From the NCBI RefSeq assembly GCF_014138625.1, contig NZ_JACJHY010000028.1, positions 34,397 to 98,396 of the forward strand: a DNA stretch of 64,000 nt, read 5' to 3'. The translations under genes and the position numbers were made by a program. The notes below the pieces were generated by a model. The model searched no databases and was not told the DNA's origin. It saw only the letters and a program-made list of their open reading frames with translations. Each line of letters starts with the position of its first letter. Position 1 is the stretch's first letter. The DNA is from Aminobacter ciceronei (lineage in GTDB: Bacteria > Pseudomonadota > Alphaproteobacteria > Rhizobiales > Rhizobiaceae). Shown piece after piece: positions 44,728-54,358 of this stretch.

Positions 44728-45135
44728 TCAAGCTTCTTCGGGGGAAGAGCCGGGGCGCCGGGATGGCAGCCCCCAATTCCAAGAGCGCACTGCTTGAAGG
44801 ACGAGCAAGATGTGCCAGGGACATGACCTCCAGCATGTCTCATCACCAGCTGGACCGAGTTAGACAGGGCAGGCGAATGTCCGACGGGCCGAAGATGCTC
44901 GCGGCGCTCTCCACGAAAAAGGCCGTGACCGATCACATAAGATCGGCGCGGCCTTTTTGTTTTGGCCCCATGGCGTGGCAGCATCGTTCGGCCACCGCAT
45001 TGCCCGCCGCCCCGTTTGCAGGCACAACATCCTGACGCCGATGCGCCAAGACAAGTCCCGGTCGCAATGACAGCTTTCGGCGATTGCACGCATGACGCGA
45101 TCCGGGGAAACCGGAGCGTCCCAGGGAGGGTAACA
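44728..45135 (+). other. Intergenic region with terminator and leader
   Basis: About 400 bases separate the Sel1-like gene from the binding-protein gene. The first 190 bases run up to a strong terminator at 44916-44960 and are not clearly coding; they could be a long 3' UTR or contain a small RNA. The remaining 175 bases must hold the promoter and leader of the binding-protein gene. Confidence 0.45.
44916..44960 (+). terminator. Intrinsic terminator
   Basis: AAAAAGGCCGTGACCGATC (44916-44934) pairs with GATCGGCGCGGCCTTTTT (44941-44958) with one or two mismatches, leaving a 6-base loop and ending in TTTTTGTTTT. Symmetry of the A and T runs means it could also work on the other strand. Confidence 0.88.
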
Positions 45136-46257
45136 ATGCATTTGAAACGTACATTTGGCGCGGCACTGGTCGGCCTGTCGCTCAGCGCCGGCGCAGCCTA
45201 CGCGCAGGATATCGGCATTGCCGTAGCCGGCCCGATGACCGGCCAGCTCGCCAATATCGGCGACCAGTTCAAGCAAGGTGCGGAAGCCGCCGTCAAGGCG
45301 ATCAACGAAAAGGGCGGCGTTCTCGGGCGCCAGCTCAAGCTGTCGATCGAAGACGACGTCTGCGATCCCAAGCAGGCGGTTTCGGTCGCCAACCGCATCG
45401 TTGCCAACGGCATCAAGTTCATCGACGGCCACGCCTGCTCGGGCTCGAGCATCCCGGCCTCCGCCGTCTATGCCGAGAGCGGCGCGCTGATGATGTCGCC
45501 GGCATCCTCGAACCCGGTCTTGACCGACGACGCCGCCAAGAAGGGCTGGCCGACGATCATGCGTCTCTACACGCGTGACGACGCCCAGGGCGCCTTCATC
45601 GGCCCGTGGATCGCCGAGACGTACAAGGGCAAGAACGTCGTCGTGCTGCACGACAAGAGCGCCTACGGCCAGGGTGTCGCCGACGCCGTCAAGGCGACGA
45701 TGAATGCCGGTGGCCTGACCGAAGTTCTCTACGAAGGCATCAATGCCGGCGAGAAGGATTATTCGGCGCTGGTCACCAAGCTCAAGGAACTCAAGGCCGA
45801 CGTCGTCTATTTCGGCGGCTACCACCCCGAAGCCGGCCTCATCCTGCGCCAGTCGGCCGAGCAGAACTTCAAGTATCAGCTGATCATGCCCGACTCGATC
45901 GCTTCGCCCGAGTTCTGGCAGATCGCCGGCCCGGCCGGCGAGGGCACGCTGTTCGTGTTCCCCTCCGACCCGCAGGCCAAGCCCGAGGCCAAGGAAGCTG
46001 TCGAGAAGATCAAGGCCGGCGGTTTCGTGCCGGAAGGCTTTACCCTGTTCTCCTACGCCACCATCCAGGCTTTCGCGCAGGGCATCGAGCGTGCCGGCAC
46101 GGATGATCCGATGAAGGTCGCCGAGGCGCTCAAGGATGGCAAGCCGATCAGCACCGTCGTCGGCGATGTCGTCTTCGACGAGAAGGGCGATCTCAAGAAC
46201 GCCAGCTATGACATCAACCAGTGGCACGACGGCAAATACGCGCCGATCAAGCAGTAA
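45136..46257 (+). CDS. Branched-chain amino acid ABC transporter binding protein
   Basis: A periplasmic LivJ/LivK-type binding protein of 373 residues with a signal peptide (MHLKRTFGAALVGLSLSAG, AYA) and a type I periplasmic fold. Characteristic words are IGIAVAGPMTGQLANIG, GVLGRQLKL, DDVCDPKQAV and HDKSAYGQGVAD. It captures Leu/Ile/Val or related amino acids for an ABC importer. No permease or ATPase gene is adjacent, so it works with an importer encoded elsewhere. ATG 45136 is preceded by GGGAGGG. Two tandem copies of a terminator-like hairpin follow. Confidence 0.93.
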   Translation: MHLKRTFGAALVGLSLSAGAAYAQDIGIAVAGPMTGQLANIGDQFKQGAEAAVKAINEKGGVLGRQLKLSIEDDVCDPKQAVSVANRIVANGIKFIDGHACSGSSIPASAVYAESGALMMSPASSNPVLTDDAAKKGWPTIMRLYTRDDAQGAFIGPWIAETYKGKNVVVLHDKSAYGQGVADAVKATMNAGGLTEVLYEGINAGEKDYSALVTKLKELKADVVYFGGYHPEAGLILRQSAEQNFKYQLIMPDSIASPEFWQIAGPAGEGTLFVFPSDPQAKPEAKEAVEKIKAGGFVPEGFTLFSYATIQAFAQGIERAGTDDPMKVAEALKDGKPISTVVGDVVFDEKGDLKNASYDINQWHDGKYAPIKQ

Positions 46258-46268
46258 GCCGTCTGGAC

Positions 46269-46301
46269 GCATTCAATGGCCGGGCACGTCCCGGCCATTG
46301 T
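46269..46301 (+). terminator. Terminator-like hairpin, copy 1
   Basis: CAATGGCCGGG and CCCGGCCATTG form an 11-bp stem around a 5-base loop, inside a 33-base unit that is repeated exactly at 46321. It starts 11 bases after the binding-protein stop codon. Only a short T-run follows. Confidence 0.72.
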
Positions 46302-46320
46302 GGCAGTAAGCCACAGAGAT

Positions 46321-46353
46321 GCATTCAATGGCCGGGCACGTCCCGGCCATTGT
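46321..46353 (+). terminator. Terminator-like hairpin, copy 2
   Basis: This is an exact copy of the 33-base unit at 46269-46301, offset by 52 bases. The hairpin is followed by CGTTTTC, giving it a better T-run than copy 1. Confidence 0.78.
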
Positions 46354-46459
46354 CGTTTTCACGCGCTTGGCGCAAAATGAGATTTTCGCACGTGGACGCC
46401 GAAATCAGGCCGTTCTGGCCGGCGCAAGCCGTGTGCGTCGCATTCAGGAGGAACCGACC

Positions 46460-47122
46460 ATGAGCCTTCGCATCAATGACACTGCCCCGGATTTCAAGGC
46501 CGACACGACGGAAGGCGCGATCAGCTTCCACGACTGGATCGGTGACGGCTATGCCGTGCTGTTTTCGCACCCCAAGGATTTTACGCCCGTCTGCACCACC
46601 GAACTCGGCTACATGGCCGGGCTGAAGGCCGACTTTGCCAAGCGCAATGCCAAGATCATCGGCATTTCGGTCGATCCGGTCGAGAACCACCACAAATGGA
46701 AGGCCGACATCGAGACGCTCTCCGGCAACAAGGTCGACTATCCGATGATCGGTGACCCGACGCTTGCCATTGCCAAGCTTTTCGACATGCTGCCGGCGAC
46801 GGCTGGCGACAGCTCGGAAGGCCGCACCCCGGCAGACAATGCCACGGTGCGTTCGGTGTTTGTCATCGGCCCCGACAAGAAGGTCAAGCTGACCCTGACC
46901 TATCCGATGTCGACCGGCCGCAACTTCGACGAGATCCTGCGCGCGCTGGATTCGATCCAGCTGACCGCCAAATACCAGGTGGCAACGCCGGTGCAGTGGA
47001 AGCAGGGCGACGATGTCATCGTCACCGCAGCCGTCTCCGACGAGGACGCGATCAAGCGCTTCGGCTCGTTCGAGCGCGTCCTGCCCTATCTCAGGAAGAC
47101 CAAGCAGCCGACCGCCGGCTGA
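46460..47122 (+). CDS. 1-Cys peroxiredoxin (Prx6 type)
   Basis: A 220-residue thiol peroxidase that reduces hydrogen peroxide and alkyl hydroperoxides. The peroxidatic Cys45 is in the motif FTPVCTTELG, preceded by FSHPKD. The sequence keeps the Prx6 extension of about 50 residues, with RTPADNATVRSVFVIGPD and the C-terminal RVLPYLRKTKQP. No second cysteine is present, so recycling uses an external thiol. ATG 46460 follows AGGAGGA. The gene has its own terminator just downstream. Confidence 0.94.
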   Translation: MSLRINDTAPDFKADTTEGAISFHDWIGDGYAVLFSHPKDFTPVCTTELGYMAGLKADFAKRNAKIIGISVDPVENHHKWKADIETLSGNKVDYPMIGDPTLAIAKLFDMLPATAGDSSEGRTPADNATVRSVFVIGPDKKVKLTLTYPMSTGRNFDEILRALDSIQLTAKYQVATPVQWKQGDDVIVTAAVSDEDAIKRFGSFERVLPYLRKTKQPTAG

Positions 47123-47146
47123 TCCGGCATAGCTGTCGCACGCAGG

Positions 47147-47170
47147 GCCGCGCCGTCTGGCGCGGCTTTT
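47147..47170 (+). terminator. Intrinsic terminator after the peroxiredoxin gene
   Basis: GCCGCGCC (47147-47154) pairs with GGCGCGGC (47159-47166) around a 4-base loop and is followed by TTTT. It lies 24 bases after the stop codon and only a few bases before the convergent YitT gene end. Confidence 0.9.
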
Positions 47171-47175
47171 GCGTT

Positions 47176-47796
47176 TCAGCTCATGCCGACATAACGGCCG
47201 GGGCGATGGTTGATGGCGATGATCAGGTTGAGCACCGCGGCACCCAGCACCGAAAGTGCGACCTTGTCGAGCTCAAGGTAAAACAGCGACACGACAAGGA
47301 TGACGAGGTCGACCGCGAGCTGGAAATAGCCGGCGCGGATGCCATGATTGTCCTGCAGGTACAAGGCCAGGATGTTGAAGCCGCCGAGCCCGGCGCGATG
47401 GCGGAACAGCACCAGTAGGCCCATGCCCATCAGGCCGCCGCCCGCTATCGCTGCATAGAGCGGGTTGAGGTGGCCGATGCCGATCCAGTCGGGCACTAGC
47501 CGCGACAGCAGCGAAATCAGCGCCACGGCGGCAAAGGTGCGCAGCGCGAACGGCCAGCCCATGCGCTTCACGGCGAGATAATAGAACGGCAGGTTGATGA
47601 CGAAGAAGATGGCGCCGAAGCCGTAGCCGGTGGCGTATTGGACAAGCAGCGCCAGTCCGGCCGAACTGCCGGTGATCAGCCCGGCATTGGTGTAGAGCAC
47701 CAGCCCGAGCGCCACCATCATGGTACCGGTGAGCAGTGCCAGCACGTCCTCGTACTGGCGATGCGGGAGGGCATCACTGTTGCTGATATTGGTCAC
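47176..47796 (-). CDS. YitT-family membrane protein
   Basis: A protein of about 206 residues with five predicted spans, recognisable as the YitT/YczE group from GLVLYTNAGLITGSSAGLALL and FRHRAGLGGFNILALYLQD. Function is unknown; some relatives are proposed transporters. The start is uncertain: GTG 47796 gives MTNISNSDALPH, while TTG 47832 adds 12 residues with two cysteines and no hydrophobic character. It is transcribed in the direction of the peroxiredoxin gene and ends next to it. Confidence 0.78.
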   Translation of the reverse strand: MTNISNSDALPHRQYEDVLALLTGTMMVALGLVLYTNAGLITGSSAGLALLVQYATGYGFGAIFFVINLPFYYLAVKRMGWPFALRTFAAVALISLLSRLVPDWIGIGHLNPLYAAIAGGGLMGMGLLVLFRHRAGLGGFNILALYLQDNHGIRAGYFQLAVDLVILVVSLFYLELDKVALSVLGAAVLNLIIAINHRPGRYVGMS

Positions 47797-47839
47797 TGCG
47801 CGTGCCTGTCCATGTTTGCTGCATCGCAGCAATACGGCA

Positions 47840-47873
47840 CCAGCCCGAAATCCGATACAGATTTTCGGGCTGG
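47840..47873. terminator. Hairpin after the methylcrotonyl-CoA carboxylase genes
   Basis: CCAGCCCGAAA (47840-47850) and TTTCGGGCTGG (47863-47873) form a perfect 11-bp stem with a 12-base loop. It lies 125 bases beyond the mccA stop on the minus strand and before the YitT gene. No long T-run follows, so termination efficiency is uncertain. Confidence 0.5.
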
Positions 47874-47997
47874 TCTGGCATGCGCAAACAGCAAGGCTCG
47901 CGTAAGAGCCGGGAAAACTGTGCGGCGGTTTTCCCGGGAATTGCGCAAAAACAAGAAGATGGAGGGCTTCCGCGATTCGAAGAAAAGCGGAGACTGA

Positions 47998-49974
47998 CTA
48001 CTCCTCGAAGCGCACCAGCACCGTTCCGTCGGTCACCTGCGCGCCCTCGGCGGCGATCTCGCTGATCACCCCGTCATGGGTGGCGGTGATGGTGTGCTCC
48101 ATCTTCATCGCCTCCAGCACCAGCAGCGGCTGGCCCTTTGCCACCTTGTCGCCCTTTGTCGCGCGAACGAGCTTGACCAGGCCCGGCATCGGCGCGCGCA
48201 TGCTCGACGTGCCTTCGCCGATTTCGGCAGCGCGTGCGAACGGATCGCTGATGGCGAAGTCGAAGGAGCGGCCAGCTTCGAACACCGTGACATGGCCGGG
48301 CCACGCCGCGACCGTCGCTCCCGCATCGCCCGCGCCCGCGCCCGCGCTTAGCACGAAGGCCTCGCCGCCCTCCGGCCTGACCTGGAAACGCCCGTCCGGC
48401 CGCGCCGTGATGTGGGCGACAATGCCCGTGCCGCCGAACGACAAAGTCGCCCGCCGCGCCAGCGGGTTGAAATGGGCATAGCCGGTGAGGCTGGACCACG
48501 GATCGTCAGAGGCAGCAGATGCCATGGCTCCGGTGGCAGCCAGTGCGGCAAGCGCCACGGCCCGGCTGCTCGGCGGCGCGGTCACCGTCAGCTCGTCCTG
48601 CTTGCGCCCGATCAGACCGGTGTCGACATCTCCTGAGGCGAAGTCGGGGTCGCGGGCAAGGGCAGCCAGGAACGCCGCATTTGTCGTCGAGCCCGCCACT
48701 TCGGTGCGGGTGACTGCGTCGGCGAGTGCTGCGAGCGCGGTTGTGCGATCAGGCCCGTGCGTCACCACCTTGGCGATCATCGGATCGTAGAAGGGCGAGA
48801 TCGCATCGCCCTGGCGCACGCCGGTCTCGATGCGGAGTTCGGTGCCCGCCGCAGCTTCCCCGGGGAAGCTGAGATGATGCAGCGTGCCGATCGCCGGCAG
48901 GAAACCCTTGGCGGGATCCTCGGCATAGAGCCGTGCCTCGAAGGCATGGCCTGATAGCGTGATGTCCTCCTGCGCCAGCGGTATCGGCTCGCCCGAGGCG
49001 ACCCGAAGCTGCCATTCGACAAGGTCGACGCCCGATATCATCTCGGTCACCGGGTGCTCGACCTGCAGCCGCGTGTTCATTTCCATGAACCAGAAACGAT
49101 CCGGCTTCAGCCCGTCCGAGGCATCGACGATGAACTCGATCGTGCCGGCGCCGGAATACTGGATCGCCTTGGCGGCCTTGACGGCGGCATCGGTCATCGC
49201 CGCGCGCAATTCGGCGGTCATGCCGGGGGCAGGGGCTTCCTCGATCACCTTCTGGTGGCGGCGTTGCGCCGAGCAGTCGCGTTCGAACAGATGCACGGCA
49301 TTGCCGAAATTGTCGCCGAACACCTGCACTTCGATGTGGCGCGGCTTGTCGACATATTTCTCGACCAGCACGCGGTCGTCGCCGAAGGCGGCCTTGGCCT
49401 CGCGCCGTGCGCCGGACAGCGCATCGGCGAAATCGTCGGGGTGGTCGACGCGGCGCATGCCCTTGCCGCCGCCGCCGGCACGCGCCTTGATCAGTACGGG
49501 ATAGCCGATCTCGCGCGCCTTGGAAGCGAGGATGACGATCTCCTGCGCCTCGCCGTGATAGCCTGGAACGACCGGCACGCCGGCCTTTTCCATCAGCCGC
49601 TTGGCGGCATCCTTGAGCCCCATGGCGCGGATCGAATCTGCCGACGGGCCGATGAAGACGAGGCCTGCCTGCGTCACCTGGTCGACGAAACCGGGGTTCT
49701 CGGACAGGAAGCCGTAACCGGGATGGATCGCCTCGGCGCCGGTCGCCTTGGCCGCCGCGATGATGACGTCGCCGCGCAGATAGCTCTCGGCGACAGGCGA
49801 GCCGCCAATATGCACGGCCTCGTCGGCCATGGCGACATGCAGCGCGCGCGCATCGGCGTCCGAATAGACCGCCACCGTCTTCACGCCCATCCTGCGGGCG
49901 GTGCGGATGACGCGACAGGCGATCTCGCCGCGATTGGCGATGAGGATTTTCGAAAACATTCCTTGATCCCCCAT
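47998..49974 (-). CDS. mccA: Methylcrotonyl-CoA carboxylase, biotin-carboxylase subunit
   Basis: This subunit carboxylates biotin with ATP and bicarbonate in leucine breakdown. The 658-residue product has the biotin carboxylase domains (KILIANRGEIACRVI at the start, ATP loop RAGGGGKGMR, EMNTRLQVEHPVTE in the active site) and a C-terminal biotinyl domain with the modified lysine near residue 624 in EAMKMEHT. The start at ATG 49974 overlaps the mccB stop (TGATG), consistent with coupling; the usual family start MFSKIL is at 49959. Neighbouring ivd and mccB support methylcrotonyl-CoA over acetyl- or propionyl-CoA as substrate. Confidence 0.9.
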   Translation of the reverse strand: MGDQGMFSKILIANRGEIACRVIRTARRMGVKTVAVYSDADARALHVAMADEAVHIGGSPVAESYLRGDVIIAAAKATGAEAIHPGYGFLSENPGFVDQVTQAGLVFIGPSADSIRAMGLKDAAKRLMEKAGVPVVPGYHGEAQEIVILASKAREIGYPVLIKARAGGGGKGMRRVDHPDDFADALSGARREAKAAFGDDRVLVEKYVDKPRHIEVQVFGDNFGNAVHLFERDCSAQRRHQKVIEEAPAPGMTAELRAAMTDAAVKAAKAIQYSGAGTIEFIVDASDGLKPDRFWFMEMNTRLQVEHPVTEMISGVDLVEWQLRVASGEPIPLAQEDITLSGHAFEARLYAEDPAKGFLPAIGTLHHLSFPGEAAAGTELRIETGVRQGDAISPFYDPMIAKVVTHGPDRTTALAALADAVTRTEVAGSTTNAAFLAALARDPDFASGDVDTGLIGRKQDELTVTAPPSSRAVALAALAATGAMASAASDDPWSSLTGYAHFNPLARRATLSFGGTGIVAHITARPDGRFQVRPEGGEAFVLSAGAGAGDAGATVAAWPGHVTVFEAGRSFDFAISDPFARAAEIGEGTSSMRAPMPGLVKLVRATKGDKVAKGQPLLVLEAMKMEHTITATHDGVISEIAAEGAQVTDGTVLVRFEE

Positions 49975-51581
49975 CACATCCTGAACACGCCGAATTTGGT
50001 GTCTGGTACAGGCGCGTTGAGCGCTGCCGACAGGCTGAGCGCCAGCACCTCGCGCGTCCTGGCCGGGTCGATGATGCCGTCGTCCCACAGTCGGGCCGAC
50101 GAATAGAGCGGGTGCCCCTCGCGCTCGTATTTCTCGAGGATCGGTGCGCGGAACTCGGCTTCTTCTTCCTTGCTCCAGCTGCCGCCCTTGCGCTCGATGC
50201 CTTCGCGCTTGACCATGGCAAGCACTGTCGCTGCCTGCTCGCCGCCCATCACCGATATGCGCGCGTTCGGCCACATCCACAGGAAACGTGGCGAGTAGGC
50301 GCGGCCGCACATGCCGTAATTGCCGGCGCCGAACGAACCGCCGATGATGATGGTGACCTTCGGCACCTGGGCGGTCGCCACCGCCGTCACCAGCTTGGCG
50401 CCGTCCTTGGCAATGCCGCCGGCTTCGTATTTGGCGCCGACCATGAAGCCGGTGATGTTCTGCAGAAAGACAAGCGGGATCTTGCGCTGGCAGCACAGCT
50501 CGATGAAATGTGCGCCCTTCAGCGCGCTCTCCGAAAACAGCACGCCATTGTTGGCGATGATGCCGACCGGCATGCCGTGGACATGGGCAAAGCCCGTCAC
50601 CAGTGTGGTGCCGTAGTTCTGCTTGAACTCGTCGAATTCGGAGCCGTCGACGACGCGCGCGATCACCTCGCGCACGTCATAGGGCTGGCGCAGGTCGGCC
50701 GGGATGACGCCATAGACCTCTTCCGGCGCATGAACGGGCGGAATCGATGTCTTCAGGACCAGCCCGATGTCCTTCTTCCGATTCAGGTTTTTGACGATGC
50801 GCCGGACGATCGCCAGAGCGTGTTCGTCGTCGACGGCATAGTGGTCGGCGACACCCGACACCCGCGTGTGCAGGTCGGCGCCGCCCAGCTCTTCTGCGCT
50901 GACATCTTCGCCCGTCGCCGCCTTGACCAGCGGCGGGCCGGCGAGAAAGATGGTGGCCTGGTTGCGCACCATGACGGTCTCGTCGGACATCGCCGGCACA
51001 TAGGCGCCGCCCGCCGTGCACGAGCCCATGACGCAGGCGATCTGCGGAATGCCCGCCGCCGACATGTTGGCCTGGTTGAAGAAGATGCGGCCGAAATGAT
51101 CGCGGTCGGGAAACACCTCGTCCTGGTTGGGCAGGTTGGCGCCGCCGGAATCGACGAGATAGATGCAGGGCAGATTGTTCTGCAGCGCGATCTCCTGCGC
51201 CCTCAGATGCTTCTTCACAGTCATCGGATAATAGGTGCCGCCCTTCACCGTGGCGTCGTTGACCACCACCATCACCTCGGTGCCTTCGACGCGGCCGATG
51301 CCGGCGATCACGCCGGCGGACGCGATGTCGCCGCCATAGAGGCCGAAGGCGGCGAACTGGCCGACCTCGAGGAAGGGCGAGCCGGCGTCGAGCAGTTGCG
51401 CCAGCCTTTCACGCGGCAGAAGCTTGCCGCGCGACATATGCCGCTTGCGCGCATCCTCCGAACCGCCGCGCTCCACCGTCGCAGCTTTCTCGCTGATGTC
51501 GGCCACCAGCGTTCGCAGGCGCGCCGCATTGGCCTTGAAGCTTTCGGAGGAGGGGGAGAGCTGGGAATGAAGCGTCGGCAT
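49974..51581 (-). CDS. mccB: Methylcrotonyl-CoA carboxylase, carboxyltransferase subunit
   Basis: The 535-residue subunit transfers the carboxyl group from biotin to 3-methylcrotonyl-CoA to give 3-methylglutaconyl-CoA. Length equals that of known MccB. Characteristic words are [62 protein letters not shown] and [18 protein letters not shown] 51581 is preceded by AGAGGAAA. mccA follows without a gap. No hydroxymethylglutaryl-CoA lyase or methylglutaconyl-CoA hydratase gene is seen downstream, so those steps are encoded elsewhere. Confidence 0.95.
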   Translation of the reverse strand: MPTLHSQLSPSSESFKANAARLRTLVADISEKAATVERGGSEDARKRHMSRGKLLPRERLAQLLDAGSPFLEVGQFAAFGLYGGDIASAGVIAGIGRVEGTEVMVVVNDATVKGGTYYPMTVKKHLRAQEIALQNNLPCIYLVDSGGANLPNQDEVFPDRDHFGRIFFNQANMSAAGIPQIACVMGSCTAGGAYVPAMSDETVMVRNQATIFLAGPPLVKAATGEDVSAEELGGADLHTRVSGVADHYAVDDEHALAIVRRIVKNLNRKKDIGLVLKTSIPPVHAPEEVYGVIPADLRQPYDVREVIARVVDGSEFDEFKQNYGTTLVTGFAHVHGMPVGIIANNGVLFSESALKGAHFIELCCQRKIPLVFLQNITGFMVGAKYEAGGIAKDGAKLVTAVATAQVPKVTIIIGGSFGAGNYGMCGRAYSPRFLWMWPNARISVMGGEQAATVLAMVKREGIERKGGSWSKEEEAEFRAPILEKYEREGHPLYSSARLWDDGIIDPARTREVLALSLSAALNAPVPDTKFGVFRM

Positions 51582-51733
51582 TTTTCCTCTTGGAGTGATA
51601 CCCATGCGATGCAGCGCGCAAGAGCGCGAAGCAGTCATGGTGGGTGGCGAATCTAACGCACTAGCCTCGTAATTTCGGCGAAGTCCAGACGTCGGTTTGT
51701 TGCTGTCGAGCCATCTCCGCTCTCGATCGCCTC

Positions 51734-52111
51734 TCAGCGAATGACCTCTATCTTGCAGCCGACATCCAGGTCGGCCCATTTCCTGTCGGCGGTGACGGCT
51801 GTTCGTTCCGTCAGTATCGCCAGCGCCAGGCAGGCGCGGTCACCCAGCGACAAGCCCTTGTGGCGCGTCGATGCGCGCAGGTGCCCGGCGACCAGCGCCA
51901 GGTGTTGGTCGAACGACACCACATCGAGACTCAAGTTCTCGTACTGCTGGCGTACGTCAACTTCGTCGTAGCCCTTGTCGGTCAGCTTCGAGATGACCTC
52001 CGTGACATTGACGGCGCAGATCACGCTCTTGTCGACGAGCGCATGGACCCGGTCGGCTCCGGGCTCCTGCAACATCGCCGCCAGCACGGCCGAGGCGTCG
52101 AGCACGATCAC
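51734..52111 (-). CDS. PIN-domain ribonuclease toxin (VapC-like)
   Basis: A 125-residue PIN-domain protein. The acidic metal ligands are all present: Asp5 (MIVLDASAV), Glu38 (VTEVI), Asp91 ([11 protein letters not shown]) and Asp109 (TADRKW). VapC-type toxins cleave RNA, often initiator tRNA, when not held by their antitoxin. The ATG overlaps the stop of the upstream antitoxin gene by four bases, the usual order for such modules. It sits between leucine-catabolism genes, on the same strand. Confidence 0.88.
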   Translation of the reverse strand: MIVLDASAVLAAMLQEPGADRVHALVDKSVICAVNVTEVISKLTDKGYDEVDVRQQYENLSLDVVSFDQHLALVAGHLRASTRHKGLSLGDRACLALAILTERTAVTADRKWADLDVGCKIEVIR

Positions 52112-52446
52112 TCTTCACCCCACATAGCGCGGCGTTCGGCCAGGAACTCGTCGACAACGCTTTCTCCCGGCTTCTTGTACTTGGCCATCTCTTGCTGCAC
52201 ACGGGTGAGGGCCATCTGGTGCGAGATCAGCCTCAGCTCTCCGTTCTCGACCTGGGCGACGAGATCGTCGCCGGGCTTGATGCCCATTTCCTCACGCATG
52301 GCGGCGGGGATGACGATGCGGCCGCCGTCGCCCACGCGCAAGCGCTCGAACTTCGGCGGCTTGCGCAGCAACTCGGCCCGGATCCTGGAGTTGTATGGCT
52401 TCTGCGGCTCCTCGGCGAAGCCTTTGGGCGTCTCTGGCTCAGTCAT
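52108..52446 (-). CDS. AbrB/MazE-family antitoxin
   Basis: The 112-residue product contains a swapped-hairpin AbrB DNA-binding domain: VGDGGRIVIPAAMREEMGI and KPGDDLVAQVENGELRLI. A longer than usual N-terminal region (about 45 residues) precedes it, and a helical C-terminal tail, which should bind the toxin, follows (EMAKYKKPGESVVDEF). It probably neutralises the PIN toxin and represses its own promoter. Start ATG 52446 was preferred over 52488; neither has a good ribosome binding site. Confidence 0.82.
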   Translation of the reverse strand: MTEPETPKGFAEEPQKPYNSRIRAELLRKPPKFERLRVGDGGRIVIPAAMREEMGIKPGDDLVAQVENGELRLISHQMALTRVQQEMAKYKKPGESVVDEFLAERRAMWGEE

Positions 52447-52787
52447 GGCGCAAACCCCGATCTGTGGCAGAAAGAGAGATTGTGCCATGAATGACCATTT
52501 GCGGCAAACAGGCTGCCAGGCAGTTGCGGAAACCTCTGATTGTTTTGGCTTGATATCGATCCGGAATGCGTGTACGTGCCCGCTCCCGATGGGGCGAGCT
52601 GCTGGCTCGTCCGCATGCTCCGCAACCCGTCCTCTTGGAGACGACCGATGAGACGCATCGATATGCGCCTGACATTCCGTCTCCCTTCGGCAAAAGGCTG
52701 AGGCCGCCGAAGGGCGGCACTTTCACAGCTCGAATTCACCGAAGTTGCAGGGGAGCGCGCCGCCGTCGAGGCCGCGCGGTTGTCATC

Positions 52788-53180
52788 ATGTATGTGCGTT
52801 TCGTTACGCCGCTCATCCATCCGAACAGCCGGGTGGAGGCCGGCTTCTTCCGCGCGTCCTGGTATCTCTACAGGAATGGCTGCCCGGACTGGATCCTGGC
52901 CGAACTGCGTGAGCAGTTCGACTGGTTCAACGAGCATTTGCCGATGCCCGGCAGGATCGGTCGCCACTTCAAGCGGCGTAACTCGATCTGGGGCATCTGC
53001 TGGTTCGACCCGCACGCCGCCGAGGCGATCAGCCGTGCGCGCTACTGCGCCTGGCTGATCGGCGAGGGCGGTCTGCCAGTGCGCACGATCAAAACGGCCG
53101 GCCAGCGCGAGGTCATCTGGCGCGACGCCCATCAGATCGTGTCGAAGCCGACGGCCGATCTGCCAAGGGCTTTCCAGTGA
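52788..53180 (+). CDS. Unrecognised 130-residue protein
   Basis: I do not recognise this protein. It is soluble, with many aromatic and basic residues: FRASWYLYRNGCPDWILAE, FDWFNEHLP, HFKRRNSIWGICWFD. Reading upstream of ATG 52788 gives Arg-rich sequence that is not protein-like. It is the only gene on the plus strand in the leucine-catabolism region and ends 17 bases before the isovaleryl-CoA dehydrogenase stop. With the toxin-antitoxin pair it forms a foreign-looking block between ivd and mccB. Confidence 0.65.
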   Translation: MYVRFVTPLIHPNSRVEAGFFRASWYLYRNGCPDWILAELREQFDWFNEHLPMPGRIGRHFKRRNSIWGICWFDPHAAEAISRARYCAWLIGEGGLPVRTIKTAGQREVIWRDAHQIVSKPTADLPRAFQ

Positions 53181-53197
53181 CCGGGCGGGAGGCTTCA

Positions 53198-54358
53198 TCA
53201 GCCTTCCGCCATGATCTCGCGGCCGATCAGCCAGCGCCTGATCTCGCTGGTGCCGGCGCCGATCTCGTAGAGCTTGGCGTCGCGCAGCAGCCGGCCGGTG
53301 GGATAGTCGTTGATGTAGCCGTTGCCGCCGAGCAGCTGCAGCGCATCGAGCGCCATCACGGTTGCCTTCTCCGCCGCAAACAGCACGCAGCCGGCGGCGT
53401 CCTTGCGGGTCGTCTGGCCGCGGTCGCAGGCAGCGGCCACGGCATAGACATAGGCGCGCGCGGCATTCATCGTCGAATACATGTCGGCAAGCTTGCCCTG
53501 CACGAGCTGGAACTCGCCGATCGGCTGGCCGAACTGCTTGCGGTCGTGCACGTAAGGCACGGCGACATCCAGACACGCCGCCATGATGCCGATCGGCCCG
53601 CCGGCCAGCACCACGCGCTCATAGTCGAGGCCTGACATCAGCACTTCGACGCCGCGGCCTTCCTCGTGCAGCACGTTTTCGAACGGCACCTCGACATTTT
53701 CGAACACCAGCTCGCCGGTGTTGGAGCCGCGCATGCCGAGCTTGTCGAGCTTCTGCGCCACCGAAAAGCCCTTCATCGTCTTCTCGATGATGAAGGCGGT
53801 GATGCCGCGCGATTTGCGCTCCGGATCGGTCTTGGCATAGACCACCAGCGTGTCGGCATCGGGCCCGTTGGTGATCCACATCTTGGAGCCGTTGAGCACA
53901 TAGACGTCGTTGCGCTTCTCGGCCCTGAGGCGCAGCGACACGACGTCGGAGCCGGAGCCGCTTTCCGACATGGCGAGCGCGCCGACATTCTCGCCCGAGC
54001 ACAGTCTGGGCAGGTATTTCGCCTTCTGCTCCGGCGTGCCCCAGCGCTTGATCTGGTTGACGCAGAGGTTCGAATGCGCGCCATAGGACAGGCCGACCGA
54101 GGCCGAGGCGCGGGAGATTTCCTCGACCGCCACGACATGGGCGACATAGCCCATTTCCGAGCCGCCATATTCGCCCTCGGCAGTGATGCCGAGCAGGCCG
54201 AGCGCACCCAGCTCCTGCCAGAGATGGGCGGGAAATTCATTGCTGCGGTCGATGTCGGCGGCGATGGGGGCAATGCGCTCCTGGGCGAAGCGCCGGACCA
54301 TCTCGCGCAGGCTGTCTATGTCCTCACCGAGCCCGAAGTTCAGCGTCTTGTCGTACAT
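53198..54358 (-). CDS. ivd: Isovaleryl-CoA dehydrogenase
   Basis: An FAD acyl-CoA dehydrogenase of 386 residues that converts isovaleryl-CoA to 3-methylcrotonyl-CoA and reduces ETF. The catalytic base is Glu247 in [14 protein letters not shown], the position used by isovaleryl-CoA dehydrogenases rather than the C-terminal Glu of most acyl-CoA dehydrogenases. FAD-contact words WITNGPDAD and [13 protein letters not shown] are present. The gene overlaps the TetR gene upstream by 35 bases, so the two are likely one transcript, and mccB and mccA continue the pathway downstream after the toxin-antitoxin genes. Confidence 0.94.
   Translation of the reverse strand: MYDKTLNFGLGEDIDSLREMVRRFAQERIAPIAADIDRSNEFPAHLWQELGALGLLGITAEGEYGGSEMGYVAHVVAVEEISRASASVGLSYGAHSNLCVNQIKRWGTPEQKAKYLPRLCSGENVGALAMSESGSGSDVVSLRLRAEKRNDVYVLNGSKMWITNGPDADTLVVYAKTDPERKSRGITAFIIEKTMKGFSVAQKLDKLGMRGSNTGELVFENVEVPFENVLHEEGRGVEVLMSGLDYERVVLAGGPIGIMAACLDVAVPYVHDRKQFGQPIGEFQLVQGKLADMYSTMNAARAYVYAVAAACDRGQTTRKDAAGCVLFAAEKATVMALDALQLLGGNGYINDYPTGRLLRDAKLYEIGAGTSEIRRWLIGREIMAEG

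Noticed and set aside
44728..44915. Small RNA gene before the terminator at 44916
   Set aside because: The terminator is strong, but no promoter or conserved fold could be seen, and a long 3' UTR of the Sel1-like gene explains it equally well.
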